From NCBI RefSeq assembly GCF_024347595.1, contig NZ_AP025506.1:1426001-1490000 (forward strand): 64,000 nucleotides of DNA, in the 5' to 3' direction. Source of the DNA: Vibrio pomeroyi (GTDB lineage Bacteria > Pseudomonadota > Gammaproteobacteria > Enterobacterales > Vibrionaceae). The number at the start of each line of letters is the position of its first letter. Within the stretch, counting starts at the first letter, position 1. Made by a program: the position numbers and the translations under genes. The notes below the pieces were generated by a model. The model saw only the letters and a program-made list of their open reading frames with translations, ran no database searches and was not told the DNA's origin. This document shows positions 9,382 to 16,881 of the stretch, piece by piece.

Positions 9382-10013
9382 TATAGCTCCACCTCTGCTG
9401 GGGCAATCACAGATGCATCATAGTTCTCAGCAAGTTTTGGAAGGTTCATGTCAGTTGCTTTCCAACCTTTGTGAACAAGTGTGCCGTTGAATGGTGCATT
9501 ACCCGTTACATTGCCTGTTAGGCGGATTTCTTGCGGGTTGAAACCTTCAGCTACCGTGATGCGCGTTTCTTCATCTTCACTACGGATGTGAGAAAGCGTT
9601 ACGTAGTCTGCTAATACTTTTTGGCCGCCAGTGTGAATAACACGTGCTGCTGCGCCAACTTCTTCGTCAGAGAATGACGTTAGGTCTTCTTTTAGGAAGT
9701 CGATTAAGCGCGCCTCTTGCTGCATGATAGACAGAAGTTGCATTGCAGAATCTGTCGGTGCTGTAGCAAGCTTAGATTCAACTTCGACTACTTTCTCGAT
9801 CACTTTTTCAACTTCAACAACTTTCTCTACTTCGACAATTTTTTCAACTGGCTTTTCAACTTCAACGATCTTTTCTACTGGTTTTTCTACGACTTTCTCA
9901 ACCACTTTGGATTTACGAGAAACGGCAATAAGCAGTAGTAAAACGCTTGATGCAGTTAAGCCTGCGTGAAGCATATCAAACGTTTGTGGGATTAGGTTCA
10001 AATCAACGATCAT
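9381..10013 (-). CDS. DUF2760 protein with membrane anchor and VEK-repeat stalk
   Basis: 210 aa, first gene of the Hsp70 operon. One transmembrane helix at about 14-32 (LTASSVLLLLIAV). Residues about 37-80 are an imperfect repeat of V-E-K/V-V-E-K-P-V-E-K-I units, predicted to form an extended or coiled stalk. The C-terminal ~120 residues match the DUF2760 family (FLKEDLTSFSDEEVGAAARVIH ... FNGTLVHKGWK). Most likely a bitopic inner-membrane protein whose globular domain meets the two Hsp70s. The family almost always sits beside Hsp70 genes as far as I recall; function is undescribed. Confidence 0.82.
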   Translation of the reverse strand: MIVDLNLIPQTFDMLHAGLTASSVLLLLIAVSRKSKVVEKVVEKPVEKIVEVEKPVEKIVEVEKVVEVEKVIEKVVEVESKLATAPTDSAMQLLSIMQQEARLIDFLKEDLTSFSDEEVGAAARVIHTGGQKVLADYVTLSHIRSEDEETRITVAEGFNPQEIRLTGNVTGNAPFNGTLVHKGWKATDMNLPKLAENYDASVIAPAEVEL

Positions 10014-10361
10014 AGTGATTTCTCTTTAAAATTGATTTAACGGTATATTCGTCGGTTCAAAGGAATATACAGGTTGGAAAGGAACGCAGTGGCACAAGGC
10101 CAAAATGGTCACTTTCAAGCTATAAATATGGATGGATACTAGCATATTCAAGGCTTAAGAGTGGTATTTAATGTTTTCAATCAAGTGTGTTTTTGGTGTG
10201 TTAGCTTGAAATTTAGCCGAGATTTGCCTGAATATTGGCCGCTGATGTAAGCGAGAGGTAAACAATGCCCGTTTTATGTCAGTTTTAAGACGAAACAGAA
10301 ATGGAGCATGAATCCCTTCCGTTATATACTTTTAGCTCATTAACGCCTAATTGGAACATCT
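10014..10361. promoter_or_regulatory. Divergent intergenic region with inverted repeat
   Basis: 348 bases between the minus-strand DUF2760 operon and the plus-strand GGDEF gene; it should hold both promoters. A perfect 8-bp inverted repeat GTATATTC/GAATATAC (10043-10050 and 10063-10070, 12-base spacer) lies 30-57 bases upstream of the DUF2760 start and is a candidate operator or leader hairpin. I could not assign convincing -35/-10 pairs, and I see no sigma32-like promoter. Confidence 0.4.
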
Positions 10362-11900
10362 ATGCCGCACACTACCGACCCTCTAACAGGGTTGAAGAGA
10401 CGAACTCTCCCATTGGTCGTATTTTCGGTCAGCTTTTTGATTACTGTGTTGTGTTTTATATTAGTCGCGCTGAACCAAAACCGCGCCCTGAATATGAATT
10501 TGAATAGCTTTGCTACTCACCAGACACTGAGCTTGGAAGCGTTTATCGACAATGATGTGGCTTACATAGGTTCCGGCGCCAATTTCTTCTATTCGAATGA
10601 TCCTGAGAACTGGGATAAATTTGACCGTTTTGCTCAGCAAACCATTAATGATTCAAAGAGTCTGATTGGCTTGCAGTGGATGCAAAAAGTGGAGCCGGAT
10701 GAGATTGCTGAACATACGGCTCAGATGAAAGAAAAGTATCCATCTTATAAGCTGTTCACCATCCCGAAGCATGAAGCAAAAACCTATGGCTACGTCTTAA
10801 ATGGCGAGCCAGCTTTTATCGCGACTGACTTGTATCCCAATACTGCTGCTAACGACAAGGTTCTTGGCTTTTACTCTTCTCGTGAGCGATTCAAACGTGT
10901 TCTAGAAAACATTAAACAAACCCGAGAAGCGAATATTTCAGATAAGGTGCGTCTGATACAAGACGGCCTAGATCGAGATACCCCAAAGAGCGGCATGTTG
11001 GTTTACCACCCAGTGTTTGAAGGCGAAAGCGACAATTTGCTCGGTGTTGTGATTGGTGTAGTGCGCACCACTTATTATTTTGAAAACCTTTTGGCGTCAG
11101 CGGTGGGTGACATGGATGTGTATATTCGTGTTACCGATACCGGGTTCGAGGCAGAGGATTCACCAATCTTATTTGAAACCGAAGGTTATGAAGCGGTATC
11201 TGGGCACCATATTACTAAAACGATCGCACTGACTAATCGTGACTGGAAGATCGACTACAAGATCGACTCGTGCATCTCTTTTTATGGTTACCTTGTATTA
11301 ACCGGAATCGCTTTGGTTGGCACAACCATCTCTTTACTGTTGGCGTATATCGTTAACATGCAAATCAGAGAAAAAGAGCGCTTGTATCGAATGCTGGATA
11401 AAAGGACAGAGGAGCTTCGTTTCTTAGCTGACCACGACAGCCTGACGGAGATTTATAACCGACGCGCTTTCAATAAGAAGCTGGACAAGGCGATTGAGCG
11501 AGACCAACCTTTTAGTTTGATTGGGTTTGATATCGACAAGTTCAAAGGCATTAACGATGAGTTTGGTCACCCGGCAGGCGATGCTTTACTGATTCATGTC
11601 ATCAAGTTGATTTCTGTGAACCTGAAACAAGGGGACGACCTGTTCCGCTTGGGGGGGGATGAGTTCTGCATCATCTCTAGCATCTCAAATCATGAAGCGT
11701 TGAATCGTTATTTAGAATGCATTCTAAATACCGTGAGTCACTCTCACTGTGAACACAAAGGTCGACAACTTAGTTGTACCCTGAGTATTGGTGCTGCCAT
11801 TCGTAGTGGCGAGGACTCTGAAGAGATCATGCAAAAAGCGGACAGCATGCTCTACCAAAGTAAGTCAAATGGCCGAAATAGAGTCACAATTGCAGGCTAA
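10362..11900 (+). CDS. CHASE-domain diguanylate cyclase
   Basis: 512 aa membrane sensor that should make cyclic di-GMP. A transmembrane helix at about 17-37, then a periplasmic CHASE-like domain (about 60-290, with QWMQKVEPDEIAEH, GFYSSRERF and GMLVYHPVFEG), a second transmembrane helix at about 303-328, and a cytoplasmic GGDEF domain. The catalytic signature is intact (FRLGGDEFC), with the preceding DxxK-N region IDKFKGINDEFGHPAGD. No obvious RxxD inhibitory site five residues before GGDEF. The ligand of the CHASE domain is unknown. No strong RBS is visible at the ATG chosen. Confidence 0.88.
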   Translation: MPHTTDPLTGLKRRTLPLVVFSVSFLITVLCFILVALNQNRALNMNLNSFATHQTLSLEAFIDNDVAYIGSGANFFYSNDPENWDKFDRFAQQTINDSKSLIGLQWMQKVEPDEIAEHTAQMKEKYPSYKLFTIPKHEAKTYGYVLNGEPAFIATDLYPNTAANDKVLGFYSSRERFKRVLENIKQTREANISDKVRLIQDGLDRDTPKSGMLVYHPVFEGESDNLLGVVIGVVRTTYYFENLLASAVGDMDVYIRVTDTGFEAEDSPILFETEGYEAVSGHHITKTIALTNRDWKIDYKIDSCISFYGYLVLTGIALVGTTISLLLAYIVNMQIREKERLYRMLDKRTEELRFLADHDSLTEIYNRRAFNKKLDKAIERDQPFSLIGFDIDKFKGINDEFGHPAGDALLIHVIKLISVNLKQGDDLFRLGGDEFCIISSISNHEALNRYLECILNTVSHSHCEHKGRQLSCTLSIGAAIRSGEDSEEIMQKADSMLYQSKSNGRNRVTIAG

Positions 11901-11987
11901 ATGAGCACTTGATACAACTGGGGTCGAGTTCTTTATTGGGCTCATGTACAATTTCACGAAATTTTTGACGAGAGAATTAGGCGACGT

Positions 11988-12518
11988 ATGAATCACAATC
12001 GAGTGGTGTGTTTCGATTTGGAAATGTGCTGTTGGAGCGAAGACGGTGTAGGGACAACAGGTGAGATCATTGAAGTTGGTCTTGCTGAGATTGATCTCGC
12101 ATCCGGTACTATCGTGAAGCGCGCACAATATTACGTTAAGCCAGAGAAAGACGAAGTCTCTCTGTTCTGCGCCGAACTCACGGGCATTACACCTCGCAAG
12201 ATCGAAAAGCAGGGTCGCCCGCTAGAGTCTGTCATCAAGTCGATGATTAAGAACTTTGGTGGTCCAAACAAGATCTATGCAGCCTGGGGTCGTGATGACC
12301 TGATCTTACACAAAGAGTGTATAGAGAAAGGCATTGAACCTCCGTTTAGCGAGTTCTTAAACATCGCAACGCTTTACCGTGTTCAGAATCGCTTGAAAGA
12401 CAAACGCATTGGTCACCGCGCTGCTCAAGAAGCCAAAAACATTGAGTGGGAAGGTCGTCAGCACTCGGGTTATGTTGATGCCTATAACCTTGCGAAACTC
12501 ACATTGACCATGCTGTAG
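11988..12518 (+). CDS. DEDDh-type 3'-5' exonuclease
   Basis: 176 aa, single-domain exonuclease of the RNase T/ERI-1/KapD type. Exo I motif FDLEM (D and E), Exo II around AAWGRDDL, and Exo III HSGYVDAYNLA (H and D five residues apart), giving the DEDDh set. Two N-terminal Cys residues follow the first motif. Substrate (RNA or DNA ends) cannot be told from sequence. Stands alone, followed by a terminator; 87 bases separate it from the cyclase gene. Confidence 0.82.
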   Translation: MNHNRVVCFDLEMCCWSEDGVGTTGEIIEVGLAEIDLASGTIVKRAQYYVKPEKDEVSLFCAELTGITPRKIEKQGRPLESVIKSMIKNFGGPNKIYAAWGRDDLILHKECIEKGIEPPFSEFLNIATLYRVQNRLKDKRIGHRAAQEAKNIEWEGRQHSGYVDAYNLAKLTLTML

Positions 12519-12562
12519 TTTTTGACAACGTTTGGTCTGTGGATAAACAGCAGAAAATAAGA

Positions 12563-12605
12563 AGCCACCTTTAAGTCATTATATAAAAGACTGGGTGGCT
12601 TTTTG
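12563..12605 (+). terminator. Rho-independent terminator
   Basis: Stem AGCCACC/GGTGGCT closed further by AGTC/GACT inside, followed by five T residues, 44 bases after the exonuclease stop. Confidence 0.8.
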
Positions 12606-12718
12606 TTATTTGGAGAAAGGCGAAAAGTAAATCAAACTTTTGATTCTAGTTATTTAGGTTGGTTATTCAGTTTCATAATTCATCTCAGCTATTTATTTCA
12701 GCTATTTATCCAAGATAG

Positions 12719-13273
12719 TTACTTACCTAGCATTTTATTAAGCTTATTACCCTTGTCGAAAAAGTGATGCTTCATTGCCCCTAAAAGATGTAACGTCACT
12801 AATGACATGAAAACTTTAATCGCTGTCGCGTGAATAAAAAACAACATGCCAACCATTTCTTTCTTCGTTGCTCCTTCACTAAATACCCATGAATAGACAC
12901 TGAATACGGGGGTCTCGATTAGTGCAATGCTTAATTCGGACACAGCGATAAAGGTCAGTGTCACTGCTTGAACAATTTGCACCAACTTAGGAAGAGTAAA
13001 TCTATTTTCGCCTCTTTTGGGTTTGGCGATCATTCTTGCAATCAGAAGATTTATGAGCACTAAAACAACAGAGCCAAAAATTTGGTGTATCAATATCGTT
13101 GGATATTTTTCAGGAAACGGGAGTAGTCGGCTCGATATAAATCCAAGAGTTAAGGTAACCATGACTGCACAAAACATTGCCCAATGAAGTGAATCAACTT
13201 TTCTATTCTCTTTTGCATCACCACTATTATTTATACTGCTGCTTATTATTTCTTGGTTCATTCGATAATCCAT
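12719..13273 (-). CDS. Cytochrome b561 family protein
   Basis: 184 aa with four membrane segments (about 30-50, 63-82, 98-120 and 140-165). Candidate haem ligands are His in LHWAMF, IHQIFG, FFIHAT and VTLHLLG, the usual layout of bacterial b561 (CybB-type) electron carriers that pass quinol electrons to periplasmic acceptors. A second ATG four codons downstream (13261) is an equally possible start, with GGAT in front of it. Monocistronic, and A+T-richer than flanking genes. No dedicated partner is visible, although the next plus-strand genes encode secreted proteins. Confidence 0.75.
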   Translation of the reverse strand: MDYRMNQEIISSSINNSGDAKENRKVDSLHWAMFCAVMVTLTLGFISSRLLPFPEKYPTILIHQIFGSVVLVLINLLIARMIAKPKRGENRFTLPKLVQIVQAVTLTFIAVSELSIALIETPVFSVYSWVFSEGATKKEMVGMLFFIHATAIKVFMSLVTLHLLGAMKHHFFDKGNKLNKMLGK

Positions 13274-13446
13274 TATTGGTCTTTAATTCACCATTATATT
13301 TACCGACGATGTGTTATGAATATGTTTGCTCGATGTTTAATATTAATAATCATGCATCGATTTAATTAATATTAAATCGTTCCTCTTGCTCTTGATGGTG
13401 CGGATATCTCTGTTAGCGTGTTTGCAACTAACCCACGGAGGCTTTT

Positions 13447-13847
13447 ATGGAGAGCAAGAGCATGGAGAATAAGATCATGAAGTACCAAAGCATCAAGAGT
13501 TTGATCAAGCGAACCATTACATTGAGTTTATTGAGTGTGAGCCCATTACTGTTCGCACACCCTGTAGTACTGATTAACACATTTCAGTTGAAGCAAGCAA
13601 AGACGCCGAAACGTTAGCGTATTGGGAAAGCGCTAGGGATGTACTTGTAGAGCAACCGGGTTATATCTCAACCACATTGCATCGTTCGCTGAGTGCTGAT
13701 GCTACCTATCGATACGTGAATGTTGCTAATTGGGAGAGCCAAAAGCACTTCTTAGATGCGATCTCTGTGATGAGGAATGAGCTGCCAGCACTCGATATTG
13801 AGGGTGTGACTGCCGATCCTAATCTTTACGAAGTTATCCGCCATTAA
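13447..13847 (+). pseudogene. Secreted antibiotic-biosynthesis-monooxygenase-like protein, frameshifted
   Basis: The first frame gives a signal-peptide-like start (MESKSMENKIMKYQSIKSL, then a hydrophobic stretch ending LLFAHPVVLINTF) and stops at 13615. The next frame, entered at about 13587, continues at once with VEASKDAETLAYWESARDVL, PGYISTTLHRSL, YRYVNVANWESQKHFLDA and ends at 13847. Joined, this is one ~130-aa ABM-domain protein (dimeric ferredoxin-like fold). A one-base loss near 13585-13588 explains the break. It may be a true pseudogene or a sequencing error. The next gene begins 16 bases later. Confidence 0.75.
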
Positions 13848-13863
13848 TTGAGAGTCTGTTCAA

Positions 13864-14544
13864 ATGAAATATGTACCACGAGTGTTTTTAGTTCTTTTTA
13901 GTTTTTTATTCTCCGTCAGCAGTTATTCTGCGGCTTATGGCGTTTCGGTCGCATGGAAAACACAGGATGCCCAAGCGGTATTTGATGCGATGCCTAATCA
14001 GAAAAAGGCGTTCGCCAATTTGATTGATGCAGGGTTAATTCACGATATGTTTGTTTCTGAAAGCTTTATTGGTGACCAAGCATTTCCAATCATTAAATTC
14101 GTTATGGAAGCGGACAGTGAAGAAGAAGTAAGACGTGTTATTGGTAACCTTCCTTTGCAATTTAAAGAGTTAGCTGAAATAACAGAAGTGAGAGACATTG
14201 GTAGTAAGTGGTTGGATACGGAAGTCGTGTTTACCAATTATGCGATTGAGTTGTCTTGGAAAGAGCCAGAAGACCAATTAATTGCAGATAAAATAATCAG
14301 TGTGGATTTGCAAAAAGTGGTTGATTGGAGTGCTCAAGGCGTTATTACTTCGGCTTATTTAAAAAACCAAGCGATTGCTGAATCTCAACCAAATCAAACC
14401 GCTATGATCAGACCAATATATTCTATTGCTGTGTTAGCTCGAAATGAAAAACACGCACTCGAAATTGCTAACGATCTTAATGCCGTTAAGCTAGGGTTCG
14501 CTACTGTAAATATCAGCGAATTAGGTTTTAAACTCGCGCTGTGA
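13864..14544 (+). CDS. Secreted protein with two ferredoxin-like repeats
   Basis: 226 aa; signal peptide 1-22 (ending SSYSAAYG). The mature part appears to be two similar ~100-residue units, each opening with a strand (VSVAWKTQDA; IELSWKEPED) and containing a hydrophobic strand before a helix (IIKFVMEADSEEEVRRV; YSIAVLARNEKHALEIA). That layout resembles the YCII/muconolactone-isomerase/ABM superfamily, the same fold as the broken gene just upstream. No catalytic residues recognised. Probably a periplasmic binding or detoxifying protein; function unknown. Likely co-transcribed with the upstream ABM gene. Confidence 0.6.
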   Translation: MKYVPRVFLVLFSFLFSVSSYSAAYGVSVAWKTQDAQAVFDAMPNQKKAFANLIDAGLIHDMFVSESFIGDQAFPIIKFVMEADSEEEVRRVIGNLPLQFKELAEITEVRDIGSKWLDTEVVFTNYAIELSWKEPEDQLIADKIISVDLQKVVDWSAQGVITSAYLKNQAIAESQPNQTAMIRPIYSIAVLARNEKHALEIANDLNAVKLGFATVNISELGFKLAL

Positions 14545-14579
14545 TTTTGAAATAAAGTAAATTCTCATGCTATTCTAAG

Positions 14580-15476
14580 GTGAGTTATTTAACACTTTTA
14601 ACTCGCCTTATGAATAATAAAATACAAGAATATAACTTGGTTATTGACCTTGATAACCGCCAATTGCTTAATCTTTCTGTTAATAAGCACATCACTTTAT
14701 CACCATCAGAATGTTTGCTTTTAAAGCACTTGATGGACAACTGCACACAAACCATAGGACGAGAGTTTCTTCTGACACATTGTTGGCCGGGAAGGGTGGT
14801 AACCAATAGCTCTCTCAATGTAGCGGTTAAGAATGTTCGTACTGCACTTCGAACTGTTGGTTCTGATTGTAAGGTGATTACTGTCCAGAAAGAGGGATAC
14901 TGCTTTGTCGCGCCTGAAAACGACGTGGCTAATGCGGATGAGCTGATAGATAACTCTATTGATGATACGACAGAAACCGTAGTAGATGCAGTTGAGAACC
15001 CAATCACTGGTGGTTCGATGACTGATCACGATGTGATTGAGGTGCCTGCTTCTAAGCATCACACATCGCTTAGTTATTTTAATCGCAAAGGTAAACCTCA
15101 TCTAGTGCCACTAACTGCAGGTATCGTGGTGAGTGCTTTGTTAGTCGTTGTGCTCTCTTACCTCGGTTTATTCATGGAAAGAACGTCCATCAATGGAATT
15201 GCGGTGTACCACGATAGCGTCAATTTAGATTCGATGCTGGTGGAAGACTTATCATCGATTGCTGAACCTGGAGTCGAAGCAATATACCTGCATCGTATGG
15301 GTGTTGATTGCGGCGCCATACAAGTGGTGATATTGAACCAAAGTGGCTGGAAAGACATCAGCTCAAGCTTTGAATTAACGCACTGTAACGACGCGCAAGC
15401 CGGGCTCTACGAGATCGAACCCATTAATAGACTGGGAATAAACCAAGCAACAGAAGGAACGGTCGATGAAGCGTAA
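14580..15476 (+). CDS. ToxR-family membrane-bound transcription factor
   Basis: 298 aa from a GTG start; an ATG 10 codons later (14610) is the alternative, and neither has a well-placed RBS. N-terminal OmpR/ToxR winged helix (about 30-115: LSPSECLLLKHL, HCWPGRVVTNSSLNVAVKNV, KEGYCFV), a linker, one transmembrane helix at about 180-200, and a ~100-residue periplasmic domain with two Cys (VDCGAI, LTHCND) that could form a disulfide as in ToxR/TcpP. Its stop overlaps the next gene by 11 bases. The pair has the toxRS/tcpPH/vtrAC architecture: DNA-binding sensor plus small periplasmic partner. Signal and targets unknown. Confidence 0.82.
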   Translation: MSYLTLLTRLMNNKIQEYNLVIDLDNRQLLNLSVNKHITLSPSECLLLKHLMDNCTQTIGREFLLTHCWPGRVVTNSSLNVAVKNVRTALRTVGSDCKVITVQKEGYCFVAPENDVANADELIDNSIDDTTETVVDAVENPITGGSMTDHDVIEVPASKHHTSLSYFNRKGKPHLVPLTAGIVVSALLVVVLSYLGLFMERTSINGIAVYHDSVNLDSMLVEDLSSIAEPGVEAIYLHRMGVDCGAIQVVILNQSGWKDISSSFELTHCNDAQAGLYEIEPINRLGINQATEGTVDEA

Positions 15477-15903
15477 GTTTTGGCTCCCTATCGTGGTTAC
15501 CTTGTCCGCTATCTTACTGTTTGGTGTCATTTCTGGTGTGATGACTCGAGGGGCTTATCAGTTTGAGGGTATCTATGAAAACGTCGGTTATGAAGTGCTG
15601 ACGCTGGATCTGAAGAATGGCCGTTCAAAGATGCGTTATGTTGGTTATGATATCAACGGTCAAGTCGTGCAGACCAAGCAGTTTTTTGGCGTGTTCTTAC
15701 GTTGGGGTAATCACTACTATTTCTATCAGATTGAACAAGACCAAGCTCACGGGCAGCAGACCTTTAATGTGAAGAATTTTTTCATTCAGCATCACAACAA
15801 CAGGCGTAGCGTAATGGTGTCGGATCAGCGTGGTGCTTACGTGACCAAAGATGGGAAAATTCTGGAACTGAAAGGGATTCTATATGGGCGAGCACTTCGC
15901 TAA
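15466..15903 (+). CDS. Small membrane-anchored periplasmic partner of the ToxR-like regulator
   Basis: 145 aa. Residues 6-26 form a membrane anchor (PIVVTLSAILLFGVISGVM), leaving a ~115-residue beta-rich periplasmic domain (GYEVLTLDLKNGRSKMRYVGYD, HYYFYQIEQD). The start codon lies inside the upstream gene (11-base overlap), indicating translational coupling. Size, topology and position match ToxS, TcpH and VtrC, which stabilise or complete the sensor domain of their ToxR-like partner. I see no clear sequence identity to any one of these, so the role is inferred from context. Confidence 0.68.
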   Translation: MKRKFWLPIVVTLSAILLFGVISGVMTRGAYQFEGIYENVGYEVLTLDLKNGRSKMRYVGYDINGQVVQTKQFFGVFLRWGNHYYFYQIEQDQAHGQQTFNVKNFFIQHHNNRRSVMVSDQRGAYVTKDGKILELKGILYGRALR

Positions 15904-15963
15904 CTTGTACTCGTTTTTAAACTCACTGAGTTAAAGCGAACTCATTCAGTCTTGTTTGATATG

Positions 15964-15996
15964 AAAGCGACGGTCTATTGAGCCGTCGCTTTTTTG
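15964..15996 (+). terminator. Rho-independent terminator
   Basis: Ten-base stem AAAGCGACGG/CCGTCGCTTT with nine-base loop and T-run, 60 bases after the ToxS-like gene; it can also serve the convergent TerB-like gene. Confidence 0.88.
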
Positions 15997-16024
15997 TTTT
16001 GTCGTTTGTTCGTTTGTCCAGAGT

Positions 16025-16474
16025 CTAATCTTCGCCTAGAACACTTAATTTACTTTTGATGAAATCTTTGTGGTCAACGTAAAGCAGTTCTGCGGTTTTG
16101 CGGATGACGGAATCTTCAAGTGGATCAATCTCTCCATCGGCATGCGCGACTTCCCACATAGCTTTAATCAAATCTATGCGAACTGGCTGCGACAGCTCTC
16201 GCAGTTGAGAAGTGAAATCGTACAGAGAAACAGATTGCTCAACTTGAGGCTCAGCTTGCGCCAATAAGTCTTTTGATTCTTCTTCGGTTATGTTCAACAA
16301 ACGTTGCAGTAAGTGAAGCTTGGCTTCTTGCTCTGATTCGTTGATCGCGTGGTCTGCACCGGCGACTTCACATAACAAGCTGGCGATAGCTAAGTTAGGT
16401 GAGGCAATGGGTGTTTTACCTAAATCAGAGCCTTCAACTAATTGTTTAAATAACGAGGTCAGTGAGTTAAACAT
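16025..16474 (-). CDS. TerB-like protein
   Basis: 149 aa, all-helical. Two half-repeats carry the TerB/DjlA-type acidic loop: EVAGADHAINESEQEAK and EVAHADGEIDPLEDSVI, i.e. A-D-G-x-I-x-x-x-E. This loop binds metal in TerB proteins. Stand-alone TerB proteins are common and need not confer tellurite resistance; no other ter genes are nearby. Cytoplasmic, function unknown beyond family. Its start is 114 bases from the repeat element described next. Confidence 0.75.
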   Translation of the reverse strand: MFNSLTSLFKQLVEGSDLGKTPIASPNLAIASLLCEVAGADHAINESEQEAKLHLLQRLLNITEEESKDLLAQAEPQVEQSVSLYDFTSQLRELSQPVRIDLIKAMWEVAHADGEIDPLEDSVIRKTAELLYVDHKDFIKSKLSVLGED

Positions 16475-16588
16475 AAGAGCATTCCAGTTATGGTGAATAT
16501 TATTACTATTGGGCCTACAGAGTGTGATCGCAAGCGTCTTTACTTAAAACTGACATTACGAAGACGCGAGCAATAAGGAACAGTTGTC

Positions 16589-16881
16589 AGGGCGTGTTGA
16601 CCTTTCGCGGTTAAATTTTGTTCGGATGGGGACGCCTAGTCAAAAGCGTTTTAATCGCGGCGAGGGGGAAGTGGCCTAGTCATTCTAAGCAAATCTCCCT
16701 CAACAAAGAGTAAAACGCTTTTTGCGGGGGCGCCCAGCTCGAACCCTTCGGGCAGCGTTTGCTGGTCATTTCTACTGCGTTATCGGCTTCTCATGTAGGC
16801 TAGCTACACATCGACGCCTCTGCCTTGTATAAATCCCCAGCAATTCGCTGCAAAAATCAGCTCGAAAGATCAACACACCCT
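16589..16881. mobile_element. MITE-like structured repeat, ~293 bp
   Basis: The ends are a 19-base inverted repeat with two mismatches: AGGGCGTGTTGACCTTTCG at 16589-16607, and its counterpart (reverse complement AGGGTGTGTTGATCTTTCG) at 16863-16881. Inside are further inverted pairs: AAAAGCGTTTTA with TAAAACGCTTTT, CAGCGTTTGCTGG with CCAGCAATTCGCTG, and TGTAG/CTACA. It has no credible reading frame and its base use differs from its neighbours. I recall near-identical sequences scattered through Vibrio genomes, but cannot verify that here. Its right end overlaps the stop codon of the phosphatase gene. No target-site duplication is evident. Confidence 0.65.

Noticed and set aside
9717-9969. Two plus-strand frames rich in Phe/Asn or Ser/Thr repeats
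   Set aside because: Mirror images of the VEK-repeat coding on the minus strand.
16025-16474. Tellurite-resistance operon
   Set aside because: Only one TerB-like protein is present; no terC, terD or terZ genes nearby.
16589-16881. Structured element as an integron attC/VCR site
   Set aside because: Too long, no attC core sites (GTTRRRY/RYYYAAC) at the ends, no integrase or cassette array; inverted terminal repeats fit a MITE better.
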